Shown here in pieces: positions 52,051 through 61,028 of a stretch of DNA of 64,000 bases. The position numbers and the translations under genes were made by a program. The stretch's first letter is position 1. Every line of letters starts with the position of its first letter. The DNA is taken from contig NZ_CP031555.1 of assembly GCF_003403095.1 (NCBI RefSeq), positions 3,846,001 to 3,910,000 on the forward strand. Direction: 5' to 3'. This DNA is from Thalassospira indica (GTDB lineage: Bacteria > Pseudomonadota > Alphaproteobacteria > Rhodospirillales > Thalassospiraceae). The notes beneath the pieces were generated by a model. It was not told the DNA's origin. It made no database searches and was given only the letters and a program-made list of their open reading frames with translations.

Positions 52051-54191
52051 AGGTAGCCTCCGTCTATCACTTGCTGCTTGATCCGTTCGGGCGGCCCGTC
52101 GCCGCGCAACTGGCCGCCTTCAAGCACAAGAATGCGGTCCGCCAAATCCAGATGACTTGGTCGATGGGTAATCAGGAAAATGGTCGAACCACCACGCAGA
52201 CGATTGATCGTGCTTTGGAAGGCACGGTCGGCGCGCTGGTCCAGACCATTGGTGGGTTCATCAAACAAAATGATCGGCGCTTCGCGCACAAATGCCCTGG
52301 CAAGTGCCAGCCGTTGCAGGAAACTGGCCGAAAAGCGTGATGAATGCTGATCACCAACGCGGGTCTTGAACCCGTTCGGAAGTGATTCAATTTCATCAAG
52401 AATACCTGCCGCCATACAGGCCATGCGCAGATCATCATCGGTTGCGACCGGATTGGCCAGACGCAGGTTTTGCGCAATCGATCCACGGAAAAACTCGATA
52501 TCCTGCGGCACATAGGAAATGGCCTGACGCAGGGTCTGCGGATCCATCTGGCGGATGTCCGCACCATCAATCAAAACGGCCCCCGCCTGCGGCTGATACA
52601 TGCCCGCAATCAATTTGATCAGCGATGATTTCCCCGCTCCGTTCGCACCGACCACGGCAACCACCTGGCCCGGTTTAATATCGAAATTGACCCCGACCAG
52701 GGCCGGATCGGAATCCGCACTATAGCGGAAACTGACACGTGAAAATGTCACGGCACCGTCAAAACGATGTTGCTCGACCGAACGCGGGACAAGGTCCCCT
52801 TCGGGCGCAATGGTCATCAGGCGATTGATCTGGCGCACACTGCCGCGCAACTGCGCCAGCCGTGGCATGCCCAGAAACGCCTGATTGATAGGGCCAAGAA
52901 CCCGCCAGGCCAGCATCATCGATGCCACCAGCGCACCGACACTCATTTGGGCTTCCATCACCCGCTGCGCGCCGAAGGCAAGCACAAGCGCGCCGGACGT
53001 AATCATCAGTACCTGGGCCAATGTATTGATGACGTTATTGACCATCGCCACCCGATAGCCGGAATAGGCCGTATCAGCAGAAATATCGCGAAAGCGTGCC
53101 AGCCAGCGTTGCTCGGATGCGGTGTATTTCAGTGCCGACATCTTGCCGACGGTCTCGACCAGGAATTCCTGACGGTTGGCGCCATGACGACCAAGTTCGG
53201 AAACGCGGCGCGCGACAATTGGAAATGCAACGATGCCGATCAGTGCGAACACACCGATCAATGCAATCGGGATCAATGCCAGCCAGCCGCCAAGATAGAA
53301 CATGACAATCAGGAACAGCGGCACGAACGGCATTTCCATCATCACCAGGGCCATCGGCCCGGTAAAGAATTCACGCACGCTTTCAAAGTCGCGAATACGC
53401 GAAATCTGTACACCTACTGGCGCACGTTCGGTGAAGGCCGGTGGCAAGGACAACAGCCGTTCGAAAATGGCACCACTGACAAGCGTATCGAGGCGGGCAC
53501 CGAAGTGACTGACGATCTGACTGCGCAAGGAGCGCAAAACCCAGCTCAGGATCAGGACGATGCCAATCCCGATGGCAAACTGGATCAACATCGGGATTGA
53601 GCGTGTGCCGATCACACGGTCATAGATGCCCATGACGAAGATCGGGGTTGCCAGCGCCAGGATGTTCAAAACAAACGTCATCGCCAGCAACTGATGAAGC
53701 AGCCCCGAAAACCGGTCGGCAATACCCCCAAACCAGCCGCGCTTATCATCTTCCAGATAACGTTCACGGCGATCCGCCGCCGAGAACTGATAAATCTTGC
53801 CCGGAAGGGCCGATAGCTTGATGACCATTTCCCGATCCGTGCCGCCATCAAAGACGCGCACACCATTTTCTTCGGGCCGGATCACGACAAGGGCCGTTCC
53901 CTCGTCCGGGACAAACAGACACGGCATCAGGCGTTCGTCGATCTGATCAAGCGTCGCGTCGATTTCGCGTGACTGATAGTTCAGATGCGCCATGACATTG
54001 CGGAAATCGGTCAGATCAAGCGCCTGATCCATATGCGGCAGGGCCTCGGCGACCTGACGCGGCAATCCGCGCCATCCCAAGGCCTGAAGCAGCGGCCAGA
54101 CACATGCGTCGAAATCGGACAGCGCATCGGTGCTTTCCAGCCCCATCCGATAGTTCATCGCATAGTCCATGTTTTCGAGCTTTTTCATCAT
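52047..54191 (-). CDS. Type I secretion ABC exporter with degenerate C39-like domain and non-canonical signature motif
   Basis: A 714-residue exporter. Residues 1-150 resemble a C39-like (CLD) substrate-docking domain without catalytic Cys (FDACVWPLLQALGWRGLPRQV, MPCLFVPDEGTALVVI). The six-helix membrane domain follows (about 165-440, with IYDRVIGTRSIPML near its start), then the ATPase. Walker A is GANGAGKSS (515-523), the Q-loop is SYVPQD, Walker B is IILFDEP with catalytic Glu645, and the H-loop is ITHRPS. The LSGGQ signature is replaced by FSASF (620-624). It overlaps both neighbours by four bases. Together with the second ABC protein it probably forms a heterodimeric exporter, recalling the RtxB/RtxE pair of Vibrio MARTX systems. 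That comparison is an inference. Confidence 0.9.
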   Translation of the reverse strand: MMKKLENMDYAMNYRMGLESTDALSDFDACVWPLLQALGWRGLPRQVAEALPHMDQALDLTDFRNVMAHLNYQSREIDATLDQIDERLMPCLFVPDEGTALVVIRPEENGVRVFDGGTDREMVIKLSALPGKIYQFSAADRRERYLEDDKRGWFGGIADRFSGLLHQLLAMTFVLNILALATPIFVMGIYDRVIGTRSIPMLIQFAIGIGIVLILSWVLRSLRSQIVSHFGARLDTLVSGAIFERLLSLPPAFTERAPVGVQISRIRDFESVREFFTGPMALVMMEMPFVPLFLIVMFYLGGWLALIPIALIGVFALIGIVAFPIVARRVSELGRHGANRQEFLVETVGKMSALKYTASEQRWLARFRDISADTAYSGYRVAMVNNVINTLAQVLMITSGALVLAFGAQRVMEAQMSVGALVASMMLAWRVLGPINQAFLGMPRLAQLRGSVRQINRLMTIAPEGDLVPRSVEQHRFDGAVTFSRVSFRYSADSDPALVGVNFDIKPGQVVAVVGANGAGKSSLIKLIAGMYQPQAGAVLIDGADIRQMDPQTLRQAISYVPQDIEFFRGSIAQNLRLANPVATDDDLRMACMAAGILDEIESLPNGFKTRVGDQHSSRFSASFLQRLALARAFVREAPIILFDEPTNGLDQRADRAFQSTINRLRGGSTIFLITHRPSHLDLADRILVLEGGQLRGDGPPERIKQQVIDGGYL

Positions 54192-55909
54192 GCCTTCGAC
54201 CCCGCTGCTGCGGGGGTGCCGGTATTTTCGGCGGCCTTGGCAGTTCGGTTTGTACGACGCAGAACAGGCACAAGATGTTTATCGATCAGGCGATATTGCT
54301 TGTTGGCCATAGCAATAAGCGACGGGCGATGCGACACCATCACCAGCGTGCAGTGCTTTTTAAGCTCCACCATCAGGCTGGTCATGATGTTGTCGCCCGC
54401 CATATCAAGCGAACTGTTGGCTTCGTCAAACAGGACAATGCGGGGGTAATCGATCAGGGCGCGGGCAACCGCAATGCGCTGTTTCACGCCTCGTGGAAGT
54501 GTTTCAGAGGCCTGACCACCAACTTCCGTGTCATAGCCTTCGGGCATGCGCATGACGATATCATCAAGCCCCAGACGCCGCGAAATCTCGATCACGCGGT
54601 CGACGCCGATTTCCTTGCGGAATCCACTGATGTTTTCAAGGATCGTGCCCTTGAACATCACGCCATGCTGCGGCAAATAGGCAACCTGACGACGGGTGGA
54701 TTCGGCGGTGTAATCCGCCGGATCCTTGCCATCCAGAAGCACTTCGCCCCGATCCGGACGCAAGGCCCCCATCAGAAGCCACAGAAGTGTGGTTTTGCCG
54801 GTGCCGTTGTCGCCGGTAATGGCGATGGAATCTCCCGCCTCCACCACCAGATCAAGGTTTTCGAAGATCTTTTTGCCATCCGCATGGGAAAACGCGACAT
54901 TGCGCAACTCGATCTTGCCATCAAGCAACGGCATTTCCGCCGCCCCAAGCTGGTCTTCTTCTTCGATTTCAAACAGCTCGTTGACGCGCTGACGCGCAAC
55001 ACGAATGTTCTGGAATTGCGTCCACAGGGTCATGGCACGCTGAAGCGGCTGGATCGAACGGCCCGACAACATCGTGCAGGCAGCAAGCCCCCCCACGGTC
55101 AAAGTCCCGTTAATCACAAAAACACTACCGACAGAAGCCACCAGCACCATGGTCAGCATCGAAAAGGTCGCGCTGGCATTGACCGCTGTGTGGGCCGAAC
55201 GTGCGGCCCGCAGATCATCACCCGAACATTGTGTCTGGAGCTGATCATGACGGCGGATCATCAGGTTTTCCATCGCCATCGATTTGATGGTGTGAATGCC
55301 CGTCAGGGTTTCGATGATGAAGTTATAGCGCCGTTCATCGGACTGGCTGCGATCATCAAGTGCGCCCCGCAACTGATGGCCCAGAAACATTGCTGTCAAA
55401 AAGAACGCCAGAAGAATACCAAGCGGCACAAGCACCAATTGACCGCCAATCACGGCAATCAGGGCCAGGAACAAAACAATGAACGGCAGATCGACAACCG
55501 CACCAATTGCCTGCCCGGAATAGAAGTCGCGCAGCATATTCAGGCTGTTAAGGCGCTGCAGATGAAGACCCGGTGCGGTTTTGCCATAGTCAGTCAAGCT
55601 TGCCGACAGCAAATGTCCAACCGCCTGCTGGGAACTGTAATGTTCAAACTTCGCCGCCGAGAGCGAGGAGATATACGCCCGGCCAAGACGCAGGATCGCC
55701 TCAAGCACAAGCGCCCCCAGCACCCCGAAAATCAAAAGGGTCAGCGTCGGGATGGAACTGTGTGGCAGGACCCGGTCATAGACCTGCAAAAGGGTAATCG
55801 GCAGCGCAAGCGTCAGCAGGTTGATCACCAATGCTGTGATCAACAGTGCGAAACGGCCGGTGCGCAAGTGCGACAATGTACCGATATTCAATCGAGACCG
55901 ACGTCTCAT
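54188..55909 (-). CDS. Second type I secretion ABC exporter subunit, non-canonical signature motif
   Basis: A 573-residue ABC exporter without the C39-like domain. The membrane domain (about residues 15-300) starts FALLITALVINLLTLALPITLLQVYDRVLP, a PrtD/HlyB-type pattern. Walker A is GDNGTGKTT (366-374), the Q-loop is AYLPQH, Walker B is IVLFDEA with the catalytic Glu retained, and the H-loop is VSHRPS. The signature is LPRGV (471-475) instead of LSGGQ. A Thr/Ala-rich C-terminal tail of 25 residues follows. I chose the ATG at 55909 (MRRRSRLNIG), with GGAG upstream; the frame is open to 56068, but that extension is Cys/Trp-rich and implausible. It is the first gene of the secretion operon. Confidence 0.87.
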   Translation of the reverse strand: MRRRSRLNIGTLSHLRTGRFALLITALVINLLTLALPITLLQVYDRVLPHSSIPTLTLLIFGVLGALVLEAILRLGRAYISSLSAAKFEHYSSQQAVGHLLSASLTDYGKTAPGLHLQRLNSLNMLRDFYSGQAIGAVVDLPFIVLFLALIAVIGGQLVLVPLGILLAFFLTAMFLGHQLRGALDDRSQSDERRYNFIIETLTGIHTIKSMAMENLMIRRHDQLQTQCSGDDLRAARSAHTAVNASATFSMLTMVLVASVGSVFVINGTLTVGGLAACTMLSGRSIQPLQRAMTLWTQFQNIRVARQRVNELFEIEEEDQLGAAEMPLLDGKIELRNVAFSHADGKKIFENLDLVVEAGDSIAITGDNGTGKTTLLWLLMGALRPDRGEVLLDGKDPADYTAESTRRQVAYLPQHGVMFKGTILENISGFRKEIGVDRVIEISRRLGLDDIVMRMPEGYDTEVGGQASETLPRGVKQRIAVARALIDYPRIVLFDEANSSLDMAGDNIMTSLMVELKKHCTLVMVSHRPSLIAMANKQYRLIDKHLVPVLRRTNRTAKAAENTGTPAAAGSKA

Positions 55910-56108
55910 CACGCAGGCGAGCTCCAGATCTTCACAAAACCTACCACCCCAAAGTAGAGGGCATATACAATCAGATAGGATGCATACCGGATTGCCCCAG
56001 CCAAAGCAAGAAAATCGTGACGAGATTACAACCTGATGTGATCCATTCCACCCCGTGTAAACGGGCACGGGTCAGTTATGGGATACATATTAGCGATACC
56101 AGCACATA

Positions 56109-56522
56109 CTATTCATTACTGCCATCACCGCGCAACCGATCCAGTGCCCGTCGCTCGGCCTTTGTCGGACGCCCCGCCCCCGCGTCGCGTTCGGCCAAGG
56201 GTGCGGTACGGATATCCGACGCAACTTCCTTTTTGGGTGTTCGCGGCGGGGAATGATCGGCATAAAGCGCCTGGGCTTCGGGCGCTGGGCCGCGTCGTTC
56301 ACCAAGGGCGACAACCTCGACCACGCGCAGGTGCGGCCCCTGAAAAAACTGCAGGCGATCACCGGCAACCACCGTGACGCTGGCTTTGGAAACCGACTGA
56401 CCATTCAGAACAATATGCCCGGCTTGGCATGCCTTGCTGGCAAGCGATCTGGTTTTGTAAAACCGCGCATGCCAAAGCCATTTATCAATACGAAGCTTCT
56501 CTGCCTGTTCCTTCACGGCCAA
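56109..56522 (-). CDS. S4-domain RNA-binding protein (Hsp15/HslR-like)
   Basis: A 137-residue protein. The S4 domain fills residues 8-65 (LRIDKWLWHARFYKTRSLASKACQAGHIVLNG), as in the ribosome-associated heat-shock protein Hsp15 that rescues stalled 50S-nascent chain complexes. The C-terminal third is basic and rich in Arg, Ala and Pro (PTKAERRALDRLRG), a usual Hsp15 ending. The start is probably the TTG at 56522 with AGGAA five bases upstream; a GTG two codons later is the alternative. It lies 91 bases downstream of the helicase gene on the same strand, as is common in this class. Confidence 0.87.
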   Translation of the reverse strand: MAVKEQAEKLRIDKWLWHARFYKTRSLASKACQAGHIVLNGQSVSKASVTVVAGDRLQFFQGPHLRVVEVVALGERRGPAPEAQALYADHSPPRTPKKEVASDIRTAPLAERDAGAGRPTKAERRALDRLRGDGSNE

Positions 56523-56613
56523 CGATTTCCTGAAATCAACGGGATATTATACAGTTGGAAAGCAGAACGGCGACCCACAAGGGTCGCCGCTCGATACATG
56601 ATATCTGAAACGA

Positions 56614-59535
56614 TCAGCCCTTGGCTTCAAGCATTTCCTTAAGCTTGGCAAACGGCGAGTCTTCATTGATCTGGTTGGCTTTTTCCGGCGCCTGATTGCG
56701 GCCACCGCCCGGTTTGCCACCGCGGCCACCTTTGCCGCCCTGGTTCGGACGATTGCCACCCTTGCCTTTCGGGCCACCTTTGCCGCCACCACGGGCTTCC
56801 TGACGCGGTCCGCGCTGACCACCACGGTTTTGTCCGCCACCGCGTTTGCGACGATCAACACGGACGAAGTATTTGACTTCGACCAGCTCGTCACCATCGG
56901 CATCGGTTTCAACCGCCGGCGTTTCCGAAGTTGCTTCGGCAGACGCATCCGCAGCGACCTCTGCCGGTTCTGCCTTTGCTTCTGCCGGTGCTGCTGGCTC
57001 CTCGGCCGGGGCATCAGCCTTGGCTTCGGTTGCAGCCGCCTCAGAACCCTCTGCGGTTTCAGCTTCGGCTTTGCCCGCTTCAGGTTTGGCTGCCTTGGCA
57101 GCTTCTTCGGCCTTTTTCTCGGCTTCCTTGGCTTCAAGCTCGGATTTCTTGACCTTGGTTACCTCGGCGCGCCAGCCAAGTGCGGTAAACACACCTTCGG
57201 CCTGTTCGACCGTGCAGCCCAAAAGCGACAGCAGATCAGGATCCGGACGAACTTTGCCATCGTTTTCACGTGCCTTCTGACGCAGAAGGGCGGCAAAACG
57301 TTCAAGCATGTCGACACGGGCGGCAAGCGGGCCAACCGGCATGTAACCGGCAGCCAGATAGAAGCCCTTGGAATTCGCACGGTCGTTGGGGACCGAGGTC
57401 CGGCCAGCCGGCGGCAGTTCCGGAAGGGCATCAAGTTCGCGTGCAACTGCCCAAAGAATGCCGCGCAGCTCAACCGGATCCGGTTTAAGCGCGTCGAGCA
57501 CATGGACGGTTTCAACACCCAGACGCACGCCAAGCTTGGCGAGTGCTTTGCGGTCTTCGTCCGACAGGTCCTTGACCAGACTTTCGAGTTCCGAACGCGG
57601 CACACAGCCCAGACCTTCGTTCAACTGGAACAAAAGTCCGCGAATCGGCCCGGACAGCTGACAGTCGCGCAGACGGGTCAGCATTTTAAGGCGCGTTTCG
57701 ATATGGGAATTGATGAAATTCTGCAGACGGGTGCGTACCCGTTCGCGGGTCGGACCGTCAAAGAACTCGCTATCGATGACCTGAACTTCGGGCGACAGAA
57801 CCGTGTCACCTTTTTTCAGCACACCAACCGGCGAACCGTTCCACAGCACCTGAAGCTGGCCGTTTACTGCGAACTTGTCGTCTTCGTCAGTTTCAAGTTG
57901 TTTGACACGTTGGGCGATTTCGCCGGTCAACGCGCGACGTGCGGCACTGGCAATCGCCTTGCCTTCAAAAGCAGCATCGGTTTCATCAGCAATGAAACGG
58001 AATCCGTCAAGACGGCCGACAAATTCACCTTCGACCTGTACTTCACCATTCGCAGTGATGGTAGACATGAGTTCAGACTTGTCCTTGAGACTTTTCAATA
58101 AAACCGAGGTCCGTCTGTCAACGAACCTTTGGGTCAGGCGTTCATGTAGCACATCTGAGAGCTTGTCCTCAATGGCCCGCGTGCGTTCCTGCCAATGATT
58201 GGCATCTTCGAGCCAGTGATGCTTATGCGATACATATGTCCAGACGCGAATACCTGCCAAACGTGATGACAACTGGTCAATATCACCATCATAACGATCC
58301 AGACGCAAGATTTGTTCGCCCAACCAGTCAATGGGCAGTTTGCTTCCGGGTTTCGCAAGATAGCGATAGATAGATGTTAGCAGCCTCGGATGGGCATCGG
58401 TATGGATATTTCTGAAGTCGGGAATCTGGCAGATTTCCCACAATAATTGCACCCGATCCGGGGCGGTTGCGATGCGCGCGACATCCTCGTTGCGCGCCAG
58501 ATGATCGAGCATGATCTCGTCAACCGGTTCGCGCGCCAAAATAAGGGTCGGGTCATCCGACCGCCGACGCAGCGATTTCTGCAGCGCATCCACGGTGCGA
58601 AAATCAAGTCGCGCGTTGCGCCAGAACACTTTTGCAAGCGGCTCGAACTCGTGTTCTTCGATCTGTTCGATAATGTCGGGATCAATCCCCGAAAGATTTC
58701 CCGTCACCCCGAACGTGCCATCATTCATGTGACGTCCGGCACGACCGGCAATCTGGGCGGTTTCAGCCGCGGTCAGGCCACGATTGAACTTGCCGTCAAA
58801 CTTGCTCATCGCGGCAAAGGCCACGTGGTTGAGATCAAGGTTTAACCCCATGCCGATTGCATCGGTGGCAATCAGATGCTCGACCTCGCCATTCTGGAAC
58901 ATCTCGACCTGGGCATTACGCGTGCGCGGGCTCAGCGCGCCAAGCACCACCGCCGCCCCGCCCTTTTGACGGCGCACCAGTTCGGCAACGGCATAAACTT
59001 CCTGGGCTGAAAACGTCACCACCGCCGACTGGGCTGGCAGGCGCTGGATTTTCTTGGCCCCGTTATACGTCAGAGTCGAAAACCGCTCCCGGCGATCGAA
59101 TTCGACATTATCGACCAGCTTGCGGATCACCGGACGAATGGTTTCCGCCCCCATGAACATGGTTTCATGGCGTCCGCGCGCATGCAACAGCCGGTCGGTG
59201 AAGACATGACCGCGTTCCGGGTCCGCACACATCTGGATTTCATCAATCGCCAGGAAATCAACCTGCTTGGCGACCGGCATGGCTTCGACCGTGCACAGGA
59301 AATAACGCGCTGTTTTCGGAAGAATACGTTCTTCGCCGGTGATCAATGCCACCGCGCCCTTGCCGACCTTGGCGACCGCGCGGTCATAGTTTTCACGCGC
59401 CAGAAGTCTGAGCGGGAACCCGATCATCCCGGTCGTATGTGCCAACATCCGTTCCATGGCGAGATGGGTCTTGCCGGTGTTGGTCGGCCCCAGTATGGCA
59501 AGGATACGAGGACCGGTTCGGGTTGAAATCTGCAT
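56614..59535 (-). CDS. Suv3-like DEAD/DEAH-family RNA helicase with Glu/Ala-rich and RGG-like tail
   Basis: A 973-residue helicase related to the mitochondrial Suv3 RNA helicase. Motif I is GPTNTGKTH (residues 16-24), motif II is DEIQ (98-101), and motif VI is QIAGRAGRH. AIGMGLNLDLNHVAF is typical of the Suv3 branch, and further Suv3-type helical domains follow. After about residue 800 the sequence changes: first a 100-residue Glu/Ala/Lys-rich stretch, then VKYFVRVDRRKRGGGQNRGGQRG and other Gly/Arg clusters, probably unstructured and RNA-binding. In mitochondria Suv3 works with PNPase in RNA decay; a similar role here is likely but not shown. The ATG at 59535 is preferred over the TTG at 59538. 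Confidence 0.85.
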   Translation of the reverse strand: MQISTRTGPRILAILGPTNTGKTHLAMERMLAHTTGMIGFPLRLLARENYDRAVAKVGKGAVALITGEERILPKTARYFLCTVEAMPVAKQVDFLAIDEIQMCADPERGHVFTDRLLHARGRHETMFMGAETIRPVIRKLVDNVEFDRRERFSTLTYNGAKKIQRLPAQSAVVTFSAQEVYAVAELVRRQKGGAAVVLGALSPRTRNAQVEMFQNGEVEHLIATDAIGMGLNLDLNHVAFAAMSKFDGKFNRGLTAAETAQIAGRAGRHMNDGTFGVTGNLSGIDPDIIEQIEEHEFEPLAKVFWRNARLDFRTVDALQKSLRRRSDDPTLILAREPVDEIMLDHLARNEDVARIATAPDRVQLLWEICQIPDFRNIHTDAHPRLLTSIYRYLAKPGSKLPIDWLGEQILRLDRYDGDIDQLSSRLAGIRVWTYVSHKHHWLEDANHWQERTRAIEDKLSDVLHERLTQRFVDRRTSVLLKSLKDKSELMSTITANGEVQVEGEFVGRLDGFRFIADETDAAFEGKAIASAARRALTGEIAQRVKQLETDEDDKFAVNGQLQVLWNGSPVGVLKKGDTVLSPEVQVIDSEFFDGPTRERVRTRLQNFINSHIETRLKMLTRLRDCQLSGPIRGLLFQLNEGLGCVPRSELESLVKDLSDEDRKALAKLGVRLGVETVHVLDALKPDPVELRGILWAVARELDALPELPPAGRTSVPNDRANSKGFYLAAGYMPVGPLAARVDMLERFAALLRQKARENDGKVRPDPDLLSLLGCTVEQAEGVFTALGWRAEVTKVKKSELEAKEAEKKAEEAAKAAKPEAGKAEAETAEGSEAAATEAKADAPAEEPAAPAEAKAEPAEVAADASAEATSETPAVETDADGDELVEVKYFVRVDRRKRGGGQNRGGQRGPRQEARGGGKGGPKGKGGNRPNQGGKGGRGGKPGGGRNQAPEKANQINEDSPFAKLKEMLEAKG

Positions 59536-59674
59536 CAAACTTTTCCAATCGACAGCCCAATGATCCGGGCCATCGCAATCATTGGGCCTTTCAACACGCG
59601 AACCAGCACCATGTCAAGCTTTCTGCCTGCCGTCGCAAGGCGCATCAAACTGGCGTATCGCGGCCCAAACCCGC

Positions 59675-60136
59675 CTATTCTTCCTTGAGTTCAAGCAATC
59701 TTGCCCCCGGGCCATCGGCCCCAAGCGTGTCTCCGGGGTTGTATAGCGGGCATGCAGAAATCGACAGGCAACCACAACCGATGCATTTGCCCAGCTGATC
59801 GCGCAAACGGGTCAATTGCTCGATGCGTTCATTCAAATCATCGCGCCATTGCGATGAAAGCTTTTCCCAGTCTTTGATGGTCGGCACGGTATTGGGGGGC
59901 AGTTTATCGAGCGCCGCCCCGATTTCCGACAGCGGGATACCGGTTTTCTGCGCGACCTTGATAATGGCGAGCTTGCGCAACACGCCGCGGTGAAAACGGC
60001 GCTGGTTGCCATCGGTGCGGATCGAGCTGATCAAACCTTTGCGTTCATAAAAATGCACCGCCGATACGGCAATACCGCAACGACTTGCGACTTCTCCGAC
60101 GCTCAGATAGCGCTGCAACACGCCTTTTTCTGCCAT
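59675..60136 (-). CDS. soxR: Redox-sensitive transcriptional activator SoxR
   Basis: A 153-residue MerR-family regulator. The N-terminal winged helix ([26 protein letters not shown]) precedes a dimerisation helix and the [2Fe-2S] motif CIGCGC-x5-C (Cys118, 121, 123, 129), the SoxR hallmark. In non-enteric bacteria SoxR senses redox-cycling compounds and activates a few oxidoreductase or efflux genes directly. It is divergent from an FMN reductase whose promoter carries an 18-bp SoxR-box-like palindrome, so that gene is a likely target. Confidence 0.95.
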   Translation of the reverse strand: MAEKGVLQRYLSVGEVASRCGIAVSAVHFYERKGLISSIRTDGNQRRFHRGVLRKLAIIKVAQKTGIPLSEIGAALDKLPPNTVPTIKDWEKLSSQWRDDLNERIEQLTRLRDQLGKCIGCGCLSISACPLYNPGDTLGADGPGARLLELKEE

Positions 60137-60181
60137 TTTCCCTGCTCTCCTTGCCTGCTTTGAAAAAGTTCCAAAACGCGC

Positions 60182-60212
60182 TTGACCTTAACATTAGTTA
60201 AGGTTTTAGAAC
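60182..60212 (+). promoter_or_regulatory. SoxR-type promoter of the FMN reductase
   Basis: A -35 TTGACC (60182-60187) and a -10 TAGAAC (60207-60212) stand 19 bases apart, the stretched spacing used by MerR-family activators. The palindrome CCTTAACATTAGTTAAGG (60186-60203) fills the spacer; its CCT/AGG ends and 18-base length match the SoxR box. It lies between soxR and the reductase gene. Confidence 0.8.
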
Positions 60213-60250
60213 CTTACTCATTGAAGCGAAATTGGCAAGGAGAGAACGCC

Positions 60251-60838
60251 GTGAAGGAGACATTTAATATCGCCGTCATCTTTGGCAGTGCGCGCGAAGG
60301 TCGCTTTTGCGATACGGTCGGGACCTGGGTCGTTGAAACCCTAAAATCGGATCACGAGCTTTCTGTTGATACGATTGATCCCGCTGTTTTGAACCTGCCC
60401 GCGGCCCATGTTGGTGCTGATCACCCTGCGGTCGCGCACCTTCATACTGCCTTAACTGAGGCCGATGGTTTCGTCGTCGTTACACCGGAATACAATCACA
60501 GCTTTACCGGCGAGCTAAAGCTTCTGATCGATGCCGCCAAGCAACAATGGAAACGCAAACCCGTCGGGTTTGTATCCTATGGCGGAATGTCAGGTGGCCT
60601 GCGCGCCGTTGAACAATTGCGTCTTGTCTTTGCCGAATTGCATGCGGTGACCCTGCGCGATGTCATAAGCTTTGCCCAAGCCTGGGACAAATTCGATGAT
60701 ACCGGTCGGCCAATAGACCTCGAAGGCACGAATAACGCCCTTCGTCACATGATGACCGATTTCAAATGGTGGGCTGGCGCACTTCGCGATGCGCGTTACC
60801 CGCAAAGCAAACACCATCTTCTTGAGGCGATTGCATAA
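60251..60838 (+). CDS. NAD(P)H-dependent FMN reductase
   Basis: A 195-residue flavodoxin-like reductase of the NADPH-dependent FMN reductase family. It has FGSAREGRFCDTVGTWVV near the N-terminus (FMN phosphate loop), TPEYNHSFTGELKLLIDAA in the middle (the PEYN motif) and PVGFVSYGGMSGGLRAVEQLR. Such enzymes reduce flavins, quinones or azo compounds. The start is the GTG at 60251 with AAGGAG ten bases upstream; earlier in-frame codons lie inside the promoter. Its promoter has a SoxR box, so it probably answers to redox-cycling stress. Confidence 0.88.
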   Translation: MKETFNIAVIFGSAREGRFCDTVGTWVVETLKSDHELSVDTIDPAVLNLPAAHVGADHPAVAHLHTALTEADGFVVVTPEYNHSFTGELKLLIDAAKQQWKRKPVGFVSYGGMSGGLRAVEQLRLVFAELHAVTLRDVISFAQAWDKFDDTGRPIDLEGTNNALRHMMTDFKWWAGALRDARYPQSKHHLLEAIA

Positions 60839-60976
60839 CGCACGTCCTCTCCGTGGCTGAAGCGACTTCCCCGGTCGGTTCACCCCCCGTATCAGTCCGG
60901 CACTGTTCAAATCCCCCAACCCCGGTGGTGTCGGGCTGATACATTTTCCAACCACCTCGTGCCACCACACGACAAA

Positions 60977-61010
60977 GCGGGGCGACCATCCGGTCGCCCC
61001 GCCTCCTTTT
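60977..61010 (+). terminator. Intrinsic terminator after the FMN reductase
   Basis: GCGGGGCGACC and GGTCGCCCCGC pair perfectly over 11 bases with a short loop, followed by CTCCTTTTC. It lies about 140 bases after the reductase stop and 19 bases before the end of the convergent hibernation-factor gene. Confidence 0.72.
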
Positions 61011-61028
61011 CAAACGTATTCGGTGACC

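Noticed and set aside
54104-55957. 617-residue plus-strand open frame opposite the second ABC exporter gene
   Set aside because: It is rich in His, Gln and Arg with no recognisable domain. The minus-strand frame has full ABC exporter motifs.
55910-56068. Longer N-terminus for the second ABC exporter
   Set aside because: It is rich in Cys, Trp and Phe without family likeness. ATG 55909 gives a normal exporter start.
56830-58101. 423-residue plus-strand open frame opposite the helicase gene
   Set aside because: Composition (Phe, Arg, Cys) is typical of antisense frames, and the minus strand encodes clear helicase domains.
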